A stretch of 64,000 nt of DNA from Methylomicrobium sp035916875 (GCF_035916875.1 NZ_JAXUHN010000085.1:1-64000), one strand, 5' to 3'; counted from the first letter of the stretch, positions 36,977-48,340 are shown. Made by a program: numbers and translations. The notes: generated from the sequence alone by a model not told the origin.

Positions 36977-37759
36977 ATGATTAAATTTCTGAACATTCTG
37001 GGCAAGACGACCACGGCTAGTTTTACCAAGCTGGGCCGAGGCTCCTATTTTCTGCTGGAAACTCTGACGGGCATCATCGATGTGATGCCGCGTCCGCGTT
37101 TGCTGATCAACCAGGTCTATTCCGTCGGTGTACTGTCGTTCCTGATCATCGTGATCTCGGGGCTGTTCGTCGGCATGGTGCTCGGTCTGCAAGGCTATTA
37201 CATCCTGTCCGATTTCGGAGCGGAAGAAACCCTGGGTTTAATGGTCGCGGCGTCTCTGGTCAGAGAATTGGGCCCGGTGGTGACCGCCTTGTTATTCGCG
37301 GGCCGCGCGGGTTCCGCTTTGACTGCCGAGATAGGCTTGATGAAGGCGACCGAACAACTTTCGGGCATGGAGATGATGGCGGTCGATCCGATCAAGCGGA
37401 TCATCACGCCGCGCTTTCTGGCCGGCTTCATCGCGATGCCTCTTTTGGCGGCACTGTTCAGCGCGGTCGGCATCATCGGCGGGCAAATGGTCGGCACCGG
37501 ACTGCTCGGCGTCGATGACGGCGCTTACTGGTCACAAATGCGGGCCAATATCGATTTCCACGACGACATAGTGAACGGCGTGATCAAAAGCATCGTGTTC
37601 GGATTCGTGACTACCTGGATCGCTCTGTTCGAAGGCTACGACACCGTGCCGACTTCCGAAGGTGTCAGTCGCGCAACCACCCGCACCGTAGTCAACTCGG
37701 CGTTCAGTATTTTGGGTCTCGACTTTATCTTGACCGCAATGATGTTTGGAGATCATTAA
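36977..37759 (+). CDS. mlaE: Phospholipid ABC transporter permease MlaE
   Basis: 260 residues with about five membrane segments. Contains the MlaE-family block SLVRELGPVVTALLFAGRAG followed by SALTAEIGLMKATEQLSGMEMM. Forms the membrane dimer with MlaF. It ends one base before mlaD. Confidence 0.95.
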   Translation: MIKFLNILGKTTTASFTKLGRGSYFLLETLTGIIDVMPRPRLLINQVYSVGVLSFLIIVISGLFVGMVLGLQGYYILSDFGAEETLGLMVAASLVRELGPVVTALLFAGRAGSALTAEIGLMKATEQLSGMEMMAVDPIKRIITPRFLAGFIAMPLLAALFSAVGIIGGQMVGTGLLGVDDGAYWSQMRANIDFHDDIVNGVIKSIVFGFVTTWIALFEGYDTVPTSEGVSRATTRTVVNSAFSILGLDFILTAMMFGDH

Positions 37760-37760
37760 C

Positions 37761-38243
37761 ATGCAGCATAGCAACACCCAGGATACCCTGGTCGGGCTTT
37801 TTGTCGCCGCCGGCATCGCCGGTTTGTTTTTCCTGGCCTTGCAGGTCAGCAATTTAAGCTCTTTTGTCGAAGAAGACAGTTACACGGTGACCGCGAGCTT
37901 CGAAAATTCGGGAGGACTGAAAGTCAAATCCCCTGTATCGGCGGCAGGCGTCAAGATCGGCCAGGTCAAAGCAATCAGTTTCGATCCGAAGACCTACCAG
38001 TCGGTCGTCGAAATGGCGATCTATGCGCAATACAAGACCCTGCCGTCCGACACCACCGCCAGCGTCTTTACAGCGGGACTCCTGGGAGAGCAATACGTGA
38101 ACCTGGATCCGGGCGGTTCCGATGAATACCTGGAAGACGGCGGCAAGATCGAAATCACCCAGTCCGCGATTATCCTCGAAAAAGCAATCGGCCAGTTTCT
38201 GTTCAAATCGGCCGAGGAAAAGGCGCAAGAGAAGAAGAAATGA
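37761..38243 (+). CDS. mlaD: Phospholipid-binding MCE protein MlaD
   Basis: 160 residues from the ATG at 37761 (MQHSNTQDTLVGLFVAAGIA). The in-frame TTG five codons earlier lies inside mlaE. One N-terminal membrane segment, then an MCE domain (YTVTASFENSGGLKVKSPVS, then AAGVKIGQVKAI) and a lysine-rich end. MlaD hexamer forms the lipid channel above MlaE. The next gene should be mlaC but is mlaB. Confidence 0.94.
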   Translation: MQHSNTQDTLVGLFVAAGIAGLFFLALQVSNLSSFVEEDSYTVTASFENSGGLKVKSPVSAAGVKIGQVKAISFDPKTYQSVVEMAIYAQYKTLPSDTTASVFTAGLLGEQYVNLDPGGSDEYLEDGGKIEITQSAIILEKAIGQFLFKSAEEKAQEKKK

Positions 38244-38551
38244 GCCGGCTGACTATCGTTGACAAGGGCACGGGGCATTTTCTTGTCGATGGCGATCTGA
38301 CCTTCGCGACGATAACCAAGCGCACGGTCAAATCGCTAACCTTTTCGACCGCGCACAAGGAAATCACGATCGACCTCGGCGGGGTCGGTAATACCGACAG
38401 CGCCGGACTGGCGTTGATGATAGAATGGATAAAATATTGTCGCGCCAAACGGACCCAGCTCCATTTCAGCAATATGCCGAAACAATTGGTGAGCCTGGCC
38501 AGACTGAGCGGCTTCGACAAGGACGCGCATTTCGCCGCCCATCTCGAATAA
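38240..38551 (+). CDS. mlaB: MlaB, STAS-domain subunit of the Mla transporter
   Basis: 103 residues. STAS fold with the conserved loop IDLGGVGNTDSAGLALMIEW. It overlaps the mlaD end by 4 bp. MlaB binds MlaF and is needed for activity. Its position directly after mlaD shows that mlaC is missing here. Confidence 0.9.
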   Translation: MSRLTIVDKGTGHFLVDGDLTFATITKRTVKSLTFSTAHKEITIDLGGVGNTDSAGLALMIEWIKYCRAKRTQLHFSNMPKQLVSLARLSGFDKDAHFAAHLE

Positions 38552-38600
38552 CATCGGTTGCAAATTCTTTCTCTCCGAATCAATCACTGAAATACCTGCT

Positions 38601-39866
38601 ATGGACAAACTTATCATCACCGGCGGCAAACCCTTATCCGGCGAATTGCGCATTTCCGGCGCGAAGAATGCCGCGCTGCCGATTCTTGCCGCTACCTTGC
38701 TTGCGGAAACCCCGGTCAGTATCGGCAACATTCCGCACCTGCATGACATCACGACCACGATGGAACTGTTGGGCAGGATGGGCGTGCGCCTCTTGATCGA
38801 TGAAAAAATGAACATCGAAGTCGACAGCCGCTTCATCCACAGCTACGAAGCGCCGTACGAGCTGGTGCGCACGATGCGCGCGTCGATTCTGGTGTTGGGG
38901 CCTTTGCTCGCACGCTTCGGTGAAGCGCATGTCTCATTGCCTGGCGGCTGCGCGATCGGCACCCGTCCGGTCGATATTCATTTGAACGGCCTGATCAAAA
39001 TGGGCGCCGAAATCAAGGTCGAAGGCGGTTACATTCATGCCAAGGTGGATCGTTTGAAAGGCTGCCGCCTGGTACTCGAACAAGTCACCGTGACCGGCAC
39101 CGAAAATCTGATGATGGCGGCTTGTCTCGCGGAAGGCACCACGATCATGGAAAACGTTGCGAAAGAACCGGAAGTGACCGATCTCGCGCATTTCCTGAAT
39201 GCACTGGGCGCGAAGATTTCCGGCATCGGCACCGATGTGTTGGTGATCGAAGGCGTCGAAAAACTCGGCGTCGAAAATGTGCATTACAATATCATGCCGG
39301 ACCGGATCGAAACCGGCACCTATCTGGTTGCGGCCGCGATCACGCGCGGCTCTGTCAAGTTGAAAAACACCCGCCCCGATATACTCGATGCGGTGCTCGA
39401 AAAGCTGACCGAGGCCGGCGCCGATGTCACCTCCGGCGAAGACTGGATTAGGCTCGACATGCACGGCAAACGGCCGAAAGCGGTGTCGTTGCGTACCGCG
39501 CCGTACCCTGCGTTTCCGACCGACATGCAGGCGCAGTTTATAGCGCTGAATGCAATCGCCGAAGGCGTCGGCATCATCACTGAAACGGTATTCGAAAACC
39601 GCTTCATGCATGTACAGGAACTGCAACGGATGGGTTCCGACATCAAGCTGGAATCGAATACCGCGATCTGCACCGGCGTCGAAAAGATTACCGCCGCTCC
39701 GGTGATGGCGACCGATCTGCGCGCCTCCGCAAGCCTGGTGATCGCTGCGCTGGCGGCCGAAGGCAACACGATCGTCGACCGGATTTACCATATCGATCGC
39801 GGTTACGATCATATCGAGGAAAAACTGGCACAGCTCGGCGCGACGATCCGCCGCGTTCCAAACTAA
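38601..39866 (+). CDS. murA: UDP-N-acetylglucosamine 1-carboxyvinyltransferase MurA
   Basis: 421 residues. The EPSP-synthase fold starts with MDKLIITGGKPLSGELRISG and AKNAALPILAA. The catalytic cysteine, the fosfomycin target, is intact in LPGGCAIGTRPVDIHL. It performs the first committed step of peptidoglycan synthesis. It begins 49 bp after mlaB. The small bolA-like ibaG often found in between is absent. Confidence 0.97.
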   Translation: MDKLIITGGKPLSGELRISGAKNAALPILAATLLAETPVSIGNIPHLHDITTTMELLGRMGVRLLIDEKMNIEVDSRFIHSYEAPYELVRTMRASILVLGPLLARFGEAHVSLPGGCAIGTRPVDIHLNGLIKMGAEIKVEGGYIHAKVDRLKGCRLVLEQVTVTGTENLMMAACLAEGTTIMENVAKEPEVTDLAHFLNALGAKISGIGTDVLVIEGVEKLGVENVHYNIMPDRIETGTYLVAAAITRGSVKLKNTRPDILDAVLEKLTEAGADVTSGEDWIRLDMHGKRPKAVSLRTAPYPAFPTDMQAQFIALNAIAEGVGIITETVFENRFMHVQELQRMGSDIKLESNTAICTGVEKITAAPVMATDLRASASLVIAALAAEGNTIVDRIYHIDRGYDHIEEKLAQLGATIRRVPN

Positions 39867-39875
39867 GGTAATCCG

Positions 39876-40505
39876 ATGCTGACGATAGCCGTATCCAAAG
39901 GCCGGATTTTCGAGGAGGCTCTGCCTTTTCTCGAAGCCGCCGGCATTACCCCGATCGACGATCCGAAAACCTGCCGCAAGCTGATCCTGAGGACGACGCG
40001 CGACGATGTGCAACTGGTTATCATCCGCGCGACCGACGTGCCGACCTTCGTCGAATACGGCGCGGCCGATCTCGGCATCGCCGGCAAGGACGTGCTGCTC
40101 GAGCATGGCGCGGAAAGCCTTTACGAGCCGCTTGATCTCAATATCGCGCGCTGCCGGCTGATGACCGCGGCGCATAAAGACGCGCCGCCGCTGTCCGGTA
40201 GAATTCGCGTCGCGACCAAATATGTCAAAATCGCCCAGCGCTATTTTGCGGCCAAAGGCATCCAGGCCGAAATCATCAAACTGTACGGTTCAATGGAACT
40301 GGCGCCGTTGGTCGGTTTGGCCGACTGTATCGTCGATCTGGTCGAAACCGGCAATACACTGAAAGCCAACGATCTCGAGCCGCGTGAGTTGATCATGCAC
40401 ATCAGCTCGCGGCTGGTCGTGAACAAGGCGGCGATGAAGATGAAAAACCGCGCGATCGTCGATTTGCTAAATCAATTCGAAACGGCCCTGGCCAACAAAG
40501 GTTAA
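39876..40505 (+). CDS. hisG: ATP phosphoribosyltransferase, short form HisG
   Basis: 209 residues. LTIAVSKGRIFEEALPFLE at the start, DLGIAGKDVLLEHG and GLADCIVDLVETGNTLKAN match HisG. The C-terminal regulatory ACT-like domain of the 299-residue long form is missing. Short HisG works only with HisZ, a HisRS paralogue, which is not in this window. First step of histidine synthesis. Confidence 0.95.
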   Translation: MLTIAVSKGRIFEEALPFLEAAGITPIDDPKTCRKLILRTTRDDVQLVIIRATDVPTFVEYGAADLGIAGKDVLLEHGAESLYEPLDLNIARCRLMTAAHKDAPPLSGRIRVATKYVKIAQRYFAAKGIQAEIIKLYGSMELAPLVGLADCIVDLVETGNTLKANDLEPRELIMHISSRLVVNKAAMKMKNRAIVDLLNQFETALANKG

Positions 40506-40509
40506 CGCC

Positions 40510-41820
40510 ATGTACAAAATAACCCTGACCCGCCTCGATGCGACATCATCCGACTTTGTCGCCCAACTGGGCCATCTGTTAGCCTGGAACGAAAGCGAAG
40601 ACCTGTCGATCCATCAGCGGGTACGCGAGATTATCAACGAAGTACGCATCCTGGGCGATCAGGCCCTGGTCGACTATACCAACCGTTTCGACCGACGTGC
40701 GGTGGCCTCTGCATCGGAACTCGAATTAAGCAAGGTGCAACTGAAAGCCGCTTTCGAGGATGTGCCCGAAGATCAGGCCAAGGCGCTGCAAACCGCAGCC
40801 GACCGCATTCGCACCTACGCCGAACATCAAAAGATGGCGCCCTGGAGCTATACCGAAGCGGACGGCACTGTGCTCGGACAGAAAATCACTCCGCTCGACC
40901 GGGTCGGCCTGTATGTGCCCGGCGGCAAGGCGGCCTATCCTTCATCGGTGCTGATGAACGCGATTCCGGCCAAGGTCGCCGGCGTCCCCGAACTGATCAT
41001 GGTCGTGCCGGCTCCGAAGGGTGAATTGAATCAACTGGTGCTGGCCGCTGCCTACATCGCCGGCGTCGACCGTGTGTTCACGGTCGGCGGCGCGCAGGCG
41101 GTAGCCGCGCTCGCTTACGGTACCGAGACCGTGCCGCCGGTCGCGAAGATCGTCGGTCCCGGCAATATCTATGTCGCGACCGCGAAGAAGCTGGTATTCG
41201 GCCAGGTCGGCATCGACATGATCGCGGGGCCTTCCGAAATCCTGATCATCTGCGACGGCAAGACCGATCCCGACTGGATTGCGATGGACCTTTTCTCGCA
41301 GGCCGAGCATGACGAAAACGCGCAGGCGATCCTGATCAGCGACGACCCGGCGTTTCTGGATGCGGTCGAACACAGCGTCAACAAACTGCTGCCGGAAATG
41401 GAGCGTGCCGAGATCATCAAGACATCGCTAACCGGGCGCTGCGCCTTGATCCGGGTCGAAAACCTGCTGCAGGCCGCCGAAGTCGCGAACCGGATCGCGC
41501 CGGAACATCTGGAGCTGTCGGTCGCCGAGCCGGAAGCATTATGCGAGCACATCCGCCACGCCGGCGCAATCTTCCTCGGCCGCCACACCGCCGAAGCGCT
41601 CGGCGATTACTGCGCCGGCCCGAACCACGTGCTGCCAACCTCGGGCACCGCGCGCTTTTCCTCGCCGCTCGGCGTCTATGACTTTCAAAAGCGCAGCAGC
41701 TTGATTAACTGCTCTCCCTTGGCCTCCAGTGAACTCGGCAAGACCGCCTCGATCCTGGCGCGCGGTGAAGGGTTGATCGCGCATGCGCGTTCAGCGGAAT
41801 ATCGGATCAAAACCGACTGA
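40510..41820 (+). CDS. hisD: Histidinol dehydrogenase
   Basis: 436 residues. GLYVPGGKAAYPSSVLMNAIPA, VGGAQAVAALAYGTETVPPV and DLFSQAEHDENAQAILI are family signatures. The zinc and active-site region IAPEHLELSV and LPTSGTARFSSPLGV is intact. It oxidises histidinol to histidine in two NAD-dependent steps. Starts four bases after hisG. Confidence 0.97.
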   Translation: MYKITLTRLDATSSDFVAQLGHLLAWNESEDLSIHQRVREIINEVRILGDQALVDYTNRFDRRAVASASELELSKVQLKAAFEDVPEDQAKALQTAADRIRTYAEHQKMAPWSYTEADGTVLGQKITPLDRVGLYVPGGKAAYPSSVLMNAIPAKVAGVPELIMVVPAPKGELNQLVLAAAYIAGVDRVFTVGGAQAVAALAYGTETVPPVAKIVGPGNIYVATAKKLVFGQVGIDMIAGPSEILIICDGKTDPDWIAMDLFSQAEHDENAQAILISDDPAFLDAVEHSVNKLLPEMERAEIIKTSLTGRCALIRVENLLQAAEVANRIAPEHLELSVAEPEALCEHIRHAGAIFLGRHTAEALGDYCAGPNHVLPTSGTARFSSPLGVYDFQKRSSLINCSPLASSELGKTASILARGEGLIAHARSAEYRIKTD

Positions 41821-41861
41821 ATGAGGTGTGACACCTTTCCCGCCGCTTAAGCATCCTGCGC

Positions 41862-41890
41862 TTGCAAAACCGACTGTTTTACTTTATTTT
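41862..41890 (+). promoter_or_regulatory. Promoter of thiC
   Basis: TTGCAA (41862-41867) and TATTTT (41885-41890) with a 17-bp spacer place the start point near 41897, just ahead of the riboswitch. Confidence 0.5.
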
Positions 41891-41904
41891 AGCGAAATCC
41901 GTAT

Positions 41905-41990
41905 AGGCTAGGGGTGCTTGCCGCAGATCGGCAGGCTGAGAGAAACCCTTTGAACCTGATTCCGGTTAATGCCGGCGTAGGAAAGCCCTA
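41905..41990 (+). promoter_or_regulatory. TPP riboswitch
   Basis: AGGGGTGC, then GGCTGAGAGAAACC, TTTGAACCTGATTCCGGTTA and ATGCCGGCGTAGGAAAGC follow the conserved order of the THI element. The pyrimidine-sensing CUGAGA core and the pyrophosphate-sensing region are both intact. It ends 42 bp before the thiC start, so thiamin pyrophosphate probably blocks thiC expression at translation or transcription. Confidence 0.93.
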
Positions 41991-42032
41991 ACTTCCTTGC
42001 GCCTTGTTTGTTTTTGTTGTTGGAGAAACGCA

Positions 42033-43901
<1,869 letters not shown>

Positions 43902-44346
43902 CGCTTGCTTCTTTCCCCGTAGCAGTTTCTGAGGCTTGAGCCGGACGGGATATTGATCCCGTCCGCAATACCTGGCAACTTTGGTTGTCCTCCGGTTTCT
44001 TGCTTAGATAACTCGGCATGAGCCATGCCAAAAAGATTAATTCATTGGCTAGATTCTTATATTTATCTTGAACGTCGCGGAAATCAAGGCTATAGCTACG
44101 TCCGCTCATCTACCATTCAGTAGAAAGAGGTGACCGTCTCGCCCGGTATGTAATAGACGACCAACTTTCCCGTCTGTTTTTTATAACCGAGATAATGCCG
44201 TTAATAATCATCACATTTTTATTCGTGGTCCATTTACCTTCCGCGAGCCCGCGGTTTCCGTTGCGGCGACGGCTTCAGCGATGAATGGGTCCACGCTATT
44301 GGTTGGATTCGAATGCATTGGGGTTAGCTGGAAGAATACGTAAAAT
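43902..44346. other. thiC downstream region
   Basis: 445 bp. CGGACGGGAT (43942-43951) and ATCCCGTCCG (43956-43965) form a perfect 10-bp hairpin with a four-base loop but no T tail. Leftward frames near 43774-44109 and a short one containing GKLVVYYIPGETVTSFY (around 44115-44165) look like debris and match no family I know. The stretch holds no gene I can support. Confidence 0.4.
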
Positions 44347-45747
44347 TTAAAGACACTCCTCCAAATTATAGCGCTGATGCACGGCAGGTATTTCCACCCG
44401 AGTATTTATCAGTTTGTTGGCGAATATCGGGATGACGTCTTTATCGCCATGGACCAGAAAAGTCGTCTTCGGCTGGCCCGTTCGTCGGTGCCAGGCCAGT
44501 AATTCGGCCTGATCTGCGTGAGCGGAGAACCCGCCTATTGTATAAATGCCGGCATTGACCGGAATTTCTTCGCCGAAGATTTTCACTTCTTTGGCACCGT
44601 CCACAATCTGGCGCGCCAAAGTCCCGTATGCGGCAAAACCCACAAAAATAATTGCATTATTCCGACCCCAAAGATTGTGCTTGAGATGGTGCTTGACCCG
44701 GCCGCCGGTGCACATGCCGGACCCGGCGATGATCACGGCGCCGCCGGAGAAATTATTAATCGCCATCGAATCGGCCGTTTCCCGCGCAAAATGTAAACCG
44801 GGAAACATAAACGGATCCTGACCCGATGCTAAAGTTGCACAGGTTTCCATGTCAAAACACTCGGGGTGGCGTTGAAAAATCTGGGTGGCGGAGATCGCCA
44901 TCGGCGAATCGAGAAAAACCGGAAGATAAGACGGCAATCGCCCATGTTCAATCCCTTCGCGCAAATAATAAAGCAGCTCCTGCGCACGTTCCAGTGCAAA
45001 ACTCGGAATAATGACATTGCCGCCCCGGGCTAGGGTTTTGCTAATCGCCGTATAGAATTCTTCCAGTGTCGGTTCCAGGGGTTTATGCAGCCGGTCGCCG
45101 TAAGTGGTTTCCATGACCACAATATCGGCATGCGGCGGTGGGGTCGGATCCCTGATGATGGCCCGGGCGCTATAACCCAGATCGCCGGAAAACAGGATCC
45201 TGTGCTGCCGCCCCTGATGTTCAATGTCCAGCACGATGGAGGCGGAACCTAGAATATGTCCGGCATCGATAAAAGTCGCCTGAATCCCGCCATCGATAAC
45301 GAAAGGCTGGTCGTAATTCGCGATGCGGCCGAAAAAACCGAAGCAGTTCAGCACATCAACGACATTATACAGCGGTTCAATTCGTTCTTTTTGGCCGTGG
45401 CGGGAGGCCTTTTTGGTTTTATAGTTGGCTTCATCTTCCATCAGCTTCGCAGAATCCAGGAGCACTATGCGCGCCAATTCACAGGATGCCGCCGTGGCAA
45501 TGATTTCACCGGTAAATCCTTGTTTAATCAATAACGGTATGCGTCCGCAATGATCCAGGTGAGCGTGAGTCAGCAGCAGGTAATCGATGGCGGCAGGATC
45601 GAACCCGAAAGGCTCTGCATTTTCTTCCTCCATCTCGCGGCCGCCCTGATAGAGTCCGCAATCGATCAATATTTTCTTACCGGCGGCCTCCAGCAGATGG
45701 CAGGAACCCGTTACGTTTTGATCGGCGCCGTGAAATTCTAGTTTCAT
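44347..45747 (-). CDS. MBL-fold (beta-CASP) RNase-like protein with RNA-specificity domain
   Basis: 466 residues, with GGAGG before the ATG. The metallo-beta-lactamase motif HAHLDHCGRIP (about 61-71), later METTYGDRLHK and the beta-CASP insert precede the C-terminal RMMBL motif GGFSAHADQAELLAWHRR. The family (CPSF73/YSH1-like bacterial relatives) acts on RNA with zinc. A function in RNA processing is inferred. The gene stands alone. Confidence 0.88.
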   Translation of the reverse strand: MKLEFHGADQNVTGSCHLLEAAGKKILIDCGLYQGGREMEEENAEPFGFDPAAIDYLLLTHAHLDHCGRIPLLIKQGFTGEIIATAASCELARIVLLDSAKLMEDEANYKTKKASRHGQKERIEPLYNVVDVLNCFGFFGRIANYDQPFVIDGGIQATFIDAGHILGSASIVLDIEHQGRQHRILFSGDLGYSARAIIRDPTPPPHADIVVMETTYGDRLHKPLEPTLEEFYTAISKTLARGGNVIIPSFALERAQELLYYLREGIEHGRLPSYLPVFLDSPMAISATQIFQRHPECFDMETCATLASGQDPFMFPGLHFARETADSMAINNFSGGAVIIAGSGMCTGGRVKHHLKHNLWGRNNAIIFVGFAAYGTLARQIVDGAKEVKIFGEEIPVNAGIYTIGGFSAHADQAELLAWHRRTGQPKTTFLVHGDKDVIPIFANKLINTRVEIPAVHQRYNLEECL

Positions 45748-45840
45748 GAGTAAACCTCCTGGCTGAATGCCTCGTTTTTTAACCGGATGGATGCAAGCCA
45801 GGTTGTGAGTCGGACGTACCTGACCAGAAACCTATTCGGC

Positions 45841-46764
45841 TTAGTCTATCATAGCGCCTAATTCGTCAAGAACCTCTCGAACGCGATTCGGATAATCCGA
45901 AATCAAACCGGTCACGCCCGCCGCGATCAATTGCCGCATTTCGTCCTTGTCGTTGCAGGTCCAGACATTCACGCGCTTGTCCAGTTTACGCACGGCACTG
46001 ACTGCACCAGCATCCAGAGTCCGCGTCAGCGAATGGAGGCCCAAGGGTTCGGTACCCGGATGAAAGGCGTCGGCACCGATGCGCTGAAGATACTCGCCCG
46101 GCAACGCCAGGCGTTCGTTGGTCAAAACCGCGGTCTGAACGGCCGGCGAACGTTGGCGCACCCTCCGCAATTGTTCGTGATCGAATGATGAAATCAGAAC
46201 GTCGGTCTGCAATCCCATCTCATCGACCAGATCGAGCACCGCATCGGTTAATCCGGGGTACATGCGCGGCAGCATCTTGAGTTCGATATTGACCCATAAA
46301 CCGAGGTTTCGGGAAAGCTCTAGCGTTTGTCCGAGCGTCGGCACATTGATCGTACCGGACGCATAACGCGCGAGATCTTGCGGGCTGATGTAGCGCGCGA
46401 ATTCTTCCGGCGTCAGGCTTTGCAGGAAACCTTGCCGACTCTCGGCCGGAAGAGCCAATTCACGCGCAAACCAGCTACCGGCATCGAGTTGGTTGAGCTC
46501 TTCGAAATAGAAATCGGAAATGAAATAACTCGGCCGGTCCGGAAATTTATCTTTGACATCGGTACAGCGGAGCAAATTATCGTCGTGATGGACGATAATT
46601 TCGTTATCTGCGGATAGATGAACGTCCAGTTCGATCATGTCACAGCCAATCGTGTGCGCCTTCGCGAATGCCTCCAAGGTATTTTCAGGCGCAAAGGCGC
46701 GCGCGCCGCGGTGTGCGATATTGAGGATGCGGTCTCGGAGTTTGACGGCGGTGTTATCCGGCAT
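45841..46764 (-). CDS. Glycerophosphodiester phosphodiesterase
   Basis: 307 residues from the ATG at 46764 (MPDNTAVKLRDRILNIAHRG). The 28 codons upstream are a shadow inside pgpA. Catalytic residues in AHRGARAFAPENTLEAF (His, Arg, Glu) and ELDVHLSADNEIIVHHD are intact. The later WVNIELK and VWTCNDKDEMRQL complete the TIM barrel. No signal peptide, so the cytoplasmic form is likely. It has an insertion (about residues 75-145) compared with UgpQ. It releases sn-glycerol 3-phosphate from phospholipid head groups. Confidence 0.9.
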   Translation of the reverse strand: MPDNTAVKLRDRILNIAHRGARAFAPENTLEAFAKAHTIGCDMIELDVHLSADNEIIVHHDDNLLRCTDVKDKFPDRPSYFISDFYFEELNQLDAGSWFARELALPAESRQGFLQSLTPEEFARYISPQDLARYASGTINVPTLGQTLELSRNLGLWVNIELKMLPRMYPGLTDAVLDLVDEMGLQTDVLISSFDHEQLRRVRQRSPAVQTAVLTNERLALPGEYLQRIGADAFHPGTEPLGLHSLTRTLDAGAVSAVRKLDKRVNVWTCNDKDEMRQLIAAGVTGLISDYPNRVREVLDELGAMID

Positions 46765-46780
46765 GATCAAAGGCCTGAAC

Positions 46781-47293
46781 TCAGACCCATCCTTGCTGCG
46801 CGGCAAACCATAGCAAGGCGCCCGCGAAAACGGCGGCCAGCACGTCATCGAGCATGATGCCGAGACCGCCTTGCACTTTTTGATCGATCCATTTGATCGG
46901 CCAGGGTTTGATGATGTCGAAGATCCGAAACAGTACGAAGCCGAGCAGCACCGCTTTCCAGGTAAAAGGCACCAGCCACATCGTGATCAGATAACCGGCG
47001 ACTTCGTCCCAGACGATGCCGCCGAAATCGTGCTCGCCGAGTTTGTCGGCGGCGATGCCGCAAATCCAGATGCCGGCAATGGTCGAGGCGATAGTCAGCA
47101 GGCTGTAGATCGGCAGGCCGGCTTGAATGATCAGCCAGTACAGCGGGATCGCAGCAAGCGTGCCGCAGGTGCCGGGCGCTTTCTTGGCGAGGCCGGAGCC
47201 GAAACCGAAGGCCAGAAACAGCACCGGATCGGTCATGATCTGCCGGGAGGTCAATTGGTTCTGACCGAGTCCTGATTTATGAAAAATGCTCAT
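46781..47293 (-). CDS. pgpA: Phosphatidylglycerophosphatase A
   Basis: 170 residues from the ATG at 47293. FGFGSGLAKKAPGTCGTLAA is the conserved start, and WDEVAGYLI and GGLGIMLDDVLAAVFAG carry the acidic residues of the family. It removes phosphate from phosphatidylglycerol phosphate. It overlaps thiL by 17 bp, in the nusB-thiL-pgpA order. Confidence 0.93.
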   Translation of the reverse strand: MSIFHKSGLGQNQLTSRQIMTDPVLFLAFGFGSGLAKKAPGTCGTLAAIPLYWLIIQAGLPIYSLLTIASTIAGIWICGIAADKLGEHDFGGIVWDEVAGYLITMWLVPFTWKAVLLGFVLFRIFDIIKPWPIKWIDQKVQGGLGIMLDDVLAAVFAGALLWFAAQQGWV

Positions 47294-48212
47294 AGCCTTG
47301 TGCTTTTAATGAATGTACCGTGCCCGCTTTGTGCAGCCGAAGCCCGGGCGCCGTCTCGATTACACCGATTTTATGACATTCGAACGGTAAATATGAAGCT
47401 TTTTCGGGGCTGACCGTAAAACACAGCTCGTAATCGTCTCCGGCCGAGAGCGGCAGCCGCCAGTCGCCGGTCGCATCACAATATGCCTGCACTTCCGCCG
47501 ACAGCGGCAATGCAGCCCAGTCTATCGTGGCGCCGACGCCGCTTTGTTCGAGGATATGGCCGAGATCGCCGGCAAGCCCGTCCGAGATGTCGATGCAGGC
47601 ATTTGCAATGCCGCGCAGCGCCAATCCTTCGGCGCATTTGGGTTCCGGCTGATCAAAACGCTGTAAGGCCGCGCCCGGTTGGCCGCAACGGTAACCCTGA
47701 CGGATTTTCAAGCCGAGCCCGGCATCGCCGAGGTTGCCGGTTACATAGATATCATCGCCGGGTTTGGCCGCGGATCGTTTTAAAGATTGACCTTTCGGAA
47801 CGAGTCCCATTGCCTGCGCGGTCAGGGTCAACGGACCCGAGGTGGTGTCGCCGCCGATCAGATCGACGGAGTAACGGGCCGCGAGCCCCAGAAAGCCTTC
47901 AGCGAAAGCGGTTAGCCAGGCTTCATCGACTTTCGGCAGGGTCAAGGCTAGCGTCACCGACAAGGGCTTTGCGCCCATCGCGGCCAGATCGCTGAGATTG
48001 ACCGCCAGCAATTTATGCCCCAACTGTTTCGGGTCGGCGCCGGCAAAGAAATGCACGTTTTCGACCATCGTGTCGGCGGTGATCGCGAGTTCGTAGCCTT
48101 CGGGAATCGAAAGCAAGGCGCAGTCGTCGCCAATACTGAGTTGGGTGCTTGGATTGGTGATTTTTTGCTCGGTAAAAAAACGCCGGATGAGCGAGAATTC
48201 GGAGAGGGGCAT
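47277..48212 (-). CDS. thiL: Thiamine-monophosphate kinase ThiL
   Basis: 311 residues. PurM-like fold: SIGDDCALL, ADTMVENVHF, NLSDLAAMGA, VDLIGGDTTSGPL and DISDGLAGDLGHI are present. It forms TPP from thiamin phosphate. It closes the thiamin link with thiC in this window. Confidence 0.95.
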   Translation of the reverse strand: MPLSEFSLIRRFFTEQKITNPSTQLSIGDDCALLSIPEGYELAITADTMVENVHFFAGADPKQLGHKLLAVNLSDLAAMGAKPLSVTLALTLPKVDEAWLTAFAEGFLGLAARYSVDLIGGDTTSGPLTLTAQAMGLVPKGQSLKRSAAKPGDDIYVTGNLGDAGLGLKIRQGYRCGQPGAALQRFDQPEPKCAEGLALRGIANACIDISDGLAGDLGHILEQSGVGATIDWAALPLSAEVQAYCDATGDWRLPLSAGDDYELCFTVSPEKASYLPFECHKIGVIETAPGLRLHKAGTVHSLKAQGYEHFS

Positions 48213-48315
48213 AAATCAAGAACAATGTGTAAGGACAAAGCCGGCCGGACGGGGTATGTTGGCCCGTCAGCAAAGTTTTTGCACGTTTCGGAAATAATGG
48301 GAGCGCCGAAACGTT

Positions 48316-48340
48316 AAGACGGGGTTGTAAACCCCGTCTT
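48316..48340. repeat. 11-bp perfect hairpin in the nusB-thiL gap
   Basis: AAGACGGGGTT and AACCCCGTCTT flank a three-base loop (48316-48340). There is no T tail on either strand. It may reduce read-through from nusB into thiL or stabilise RNA ends. Confidence 0.5.

Noticed and set aside
38934..40175. 413-codon leftward open frame opposite murA and hisG
   Set aside because: It mirrors two well-supported genes, has low-complexity composition typical of antisense frames in GC-rich DNA and no family resemblance.
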